From CAZVGZ01 sp964627605 (GTDB lineage Bacteria; Latescibacterota; MWCZ01; CAZVGZ01), in NCBI GenBank assembly GCA_964627605.1, contig CAZVGZ010000014.1, positions 23,527 to 87,526 of the forward strand: a DNA stretch of 64,000 nucleotides, in the 5' to 3' direction. A program made the translations under genes and the position numbers. Shown piece after piece: positions 63,765 through 64,000 of the stretch. A model generated the notes under the pieces. The model was not told where the DNA came from, did not search any database, and saw nothing but the letters and a program-made list of their open reading frames with translations. Numbering within the stretch: position 1 is the first letter of the stretch; each line of letters begins with the position of its first letter.

Positions 63765-64000
63765 ATGGCGATCGGCGAACCGCTCGGAATGGAACGCATC
63801 GAATTCAAGGACCTCCAAACCCGCGCTCACATTGTGCAACTCACCTCGAACGTAACCATGAGCATGAACCTCTATTTCGAGGAGACCCCGTTTACTCCTG
63901 ACGGCGAGTCCGTGATCTTCAGATCGCGCCGGGGAACCCTCCGAAGCAACCCGTGGGACCTCTATCGAGTAAACACCGACGGCAGCAATCTGATCCAGCT
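63765..64000 (+). CDS. WD40-like/oligogalacturonate-lyase-type beta-propeller, N-terminal part (runs off window)
   Basis: From ATG at 63765 the frame stays open to the right edge (78 codons). GAGG lies ten bases upstream. The visible start includes RAHIVQLTSNVTMSMNLYFE, FTPDGESVIFRSRRG and DLYRVNTDGSNLIQL, the repeat of TolB-type and oligogalacturonate-lyase-type propellers (PD40). Without a signal peptide in the first residues it is likely cytoplasmic, as oligogalacturonate lyases are. Together with the amidohydrolase beside it, uronic-acid breakdown is plausible. The gene is incomplete here. Confidence 0.68.
   Translation, partial: MAIGEPLGMERIEFKDLQTRAHIVQLTSNVTMSMNLYFEETPFTPDGESVIFRSRRGTLRSNPWDLYRVNTDGSNLIQ

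Noticed and set aside
1..64000. tRNA, rRNA, CRISPR arrays or insertion sequences
   Set aside because: Reading both strands I found no tRNA-like or repeat-spacer pattern, no transposase motif and no terminal inverted repeats.

Overview
The window looks like a scaffold piece from a Gram-negative, probably marine, uncultured bacterium of the FCB/Latescibacterota-like kind. That is an inference from gene content, not a phylogenetic result. Gram-negative evidence is direct: a TonB-dependent receptor, a tripartite RND pump with an outer-membrane factor, C-terminal-phenylalanine beta-barrels, a PorV-like barrel, ExbB/ExbD proteins, and the murein-recycling ligase Mpl. A run of 10 N at 22920-22929 marks an assembly join. 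No rRNA, tRNA, CRISPR array or insertion sequence was recognised.

Layout. (1) 1-10.5 kb, minus strand: a TonB-dependent receptor running off the left edge, a D-lyxose-isomerase-like enzyme, an RmlC-like cupin, a large secreted FG-GAP/DUF4091 (GH123-like) protein, a sulfatase and a decayed glycosidase. This is a carbohydrate-scavenging neighbourhood. (2) 10.5-18.4 kb, minus: mpl, then a TetR repressor placed last in an OMF-MFP-RND efflux operon. The operon's promoter carries two copies of a 13-bp sequence centred on palindromes. (3) 18.6-24 kb: a DUF559-like protein, a secreted PPC-domain protein, then a plus-strand group of nitrilase, GH29 fucosidase and sugar-phosphate isomerase (interrupted by the gap). 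(4) 23.9-35.2 kb, mostly minus: dtd, tatA, a DMT permease, a glycosyltransferase, an ASPIC/FG-GAP protein, a CinA-type MoCF protein, a UxaA-family dehydratase, a fluoride channel, an MFS transporter, an SGNH hydrolase and another TIM-barrel isomerase.

(5) 35.5-54.7 kb, plus strand, is the most unusual part. It holds a 1,048-residue secreted protein ending in a CHU_C/FlgD-like domain, a PorV-like barrel, three tandem paralogous ~970-residue predicted outer-membrane barrels with an acidic Ca-binding-like insert, a 1,180-residue TPR protein, ExbB, two ExbD proteins and a lipoprotein-like protein. I interpret it as a candidate energised surface-assembly or secretion machine, with no recognised TonB or TolA. 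(6) 54.7-64 kb: a NatAB-like ABC exporter whose permease is cut by an in-frame amber codon, a DUF4175-like coiled-coil membrane protein, miaA, a truncated GNAT, an amidohydrolase and the start of a beta-propeller protein at the right edge.

Taken together, the left and middle parts can take up and degrade fucose-rich or sulfated glycans and feed the products into sugar-acid and isomerase steps. The right half is devoted to envelope construction.
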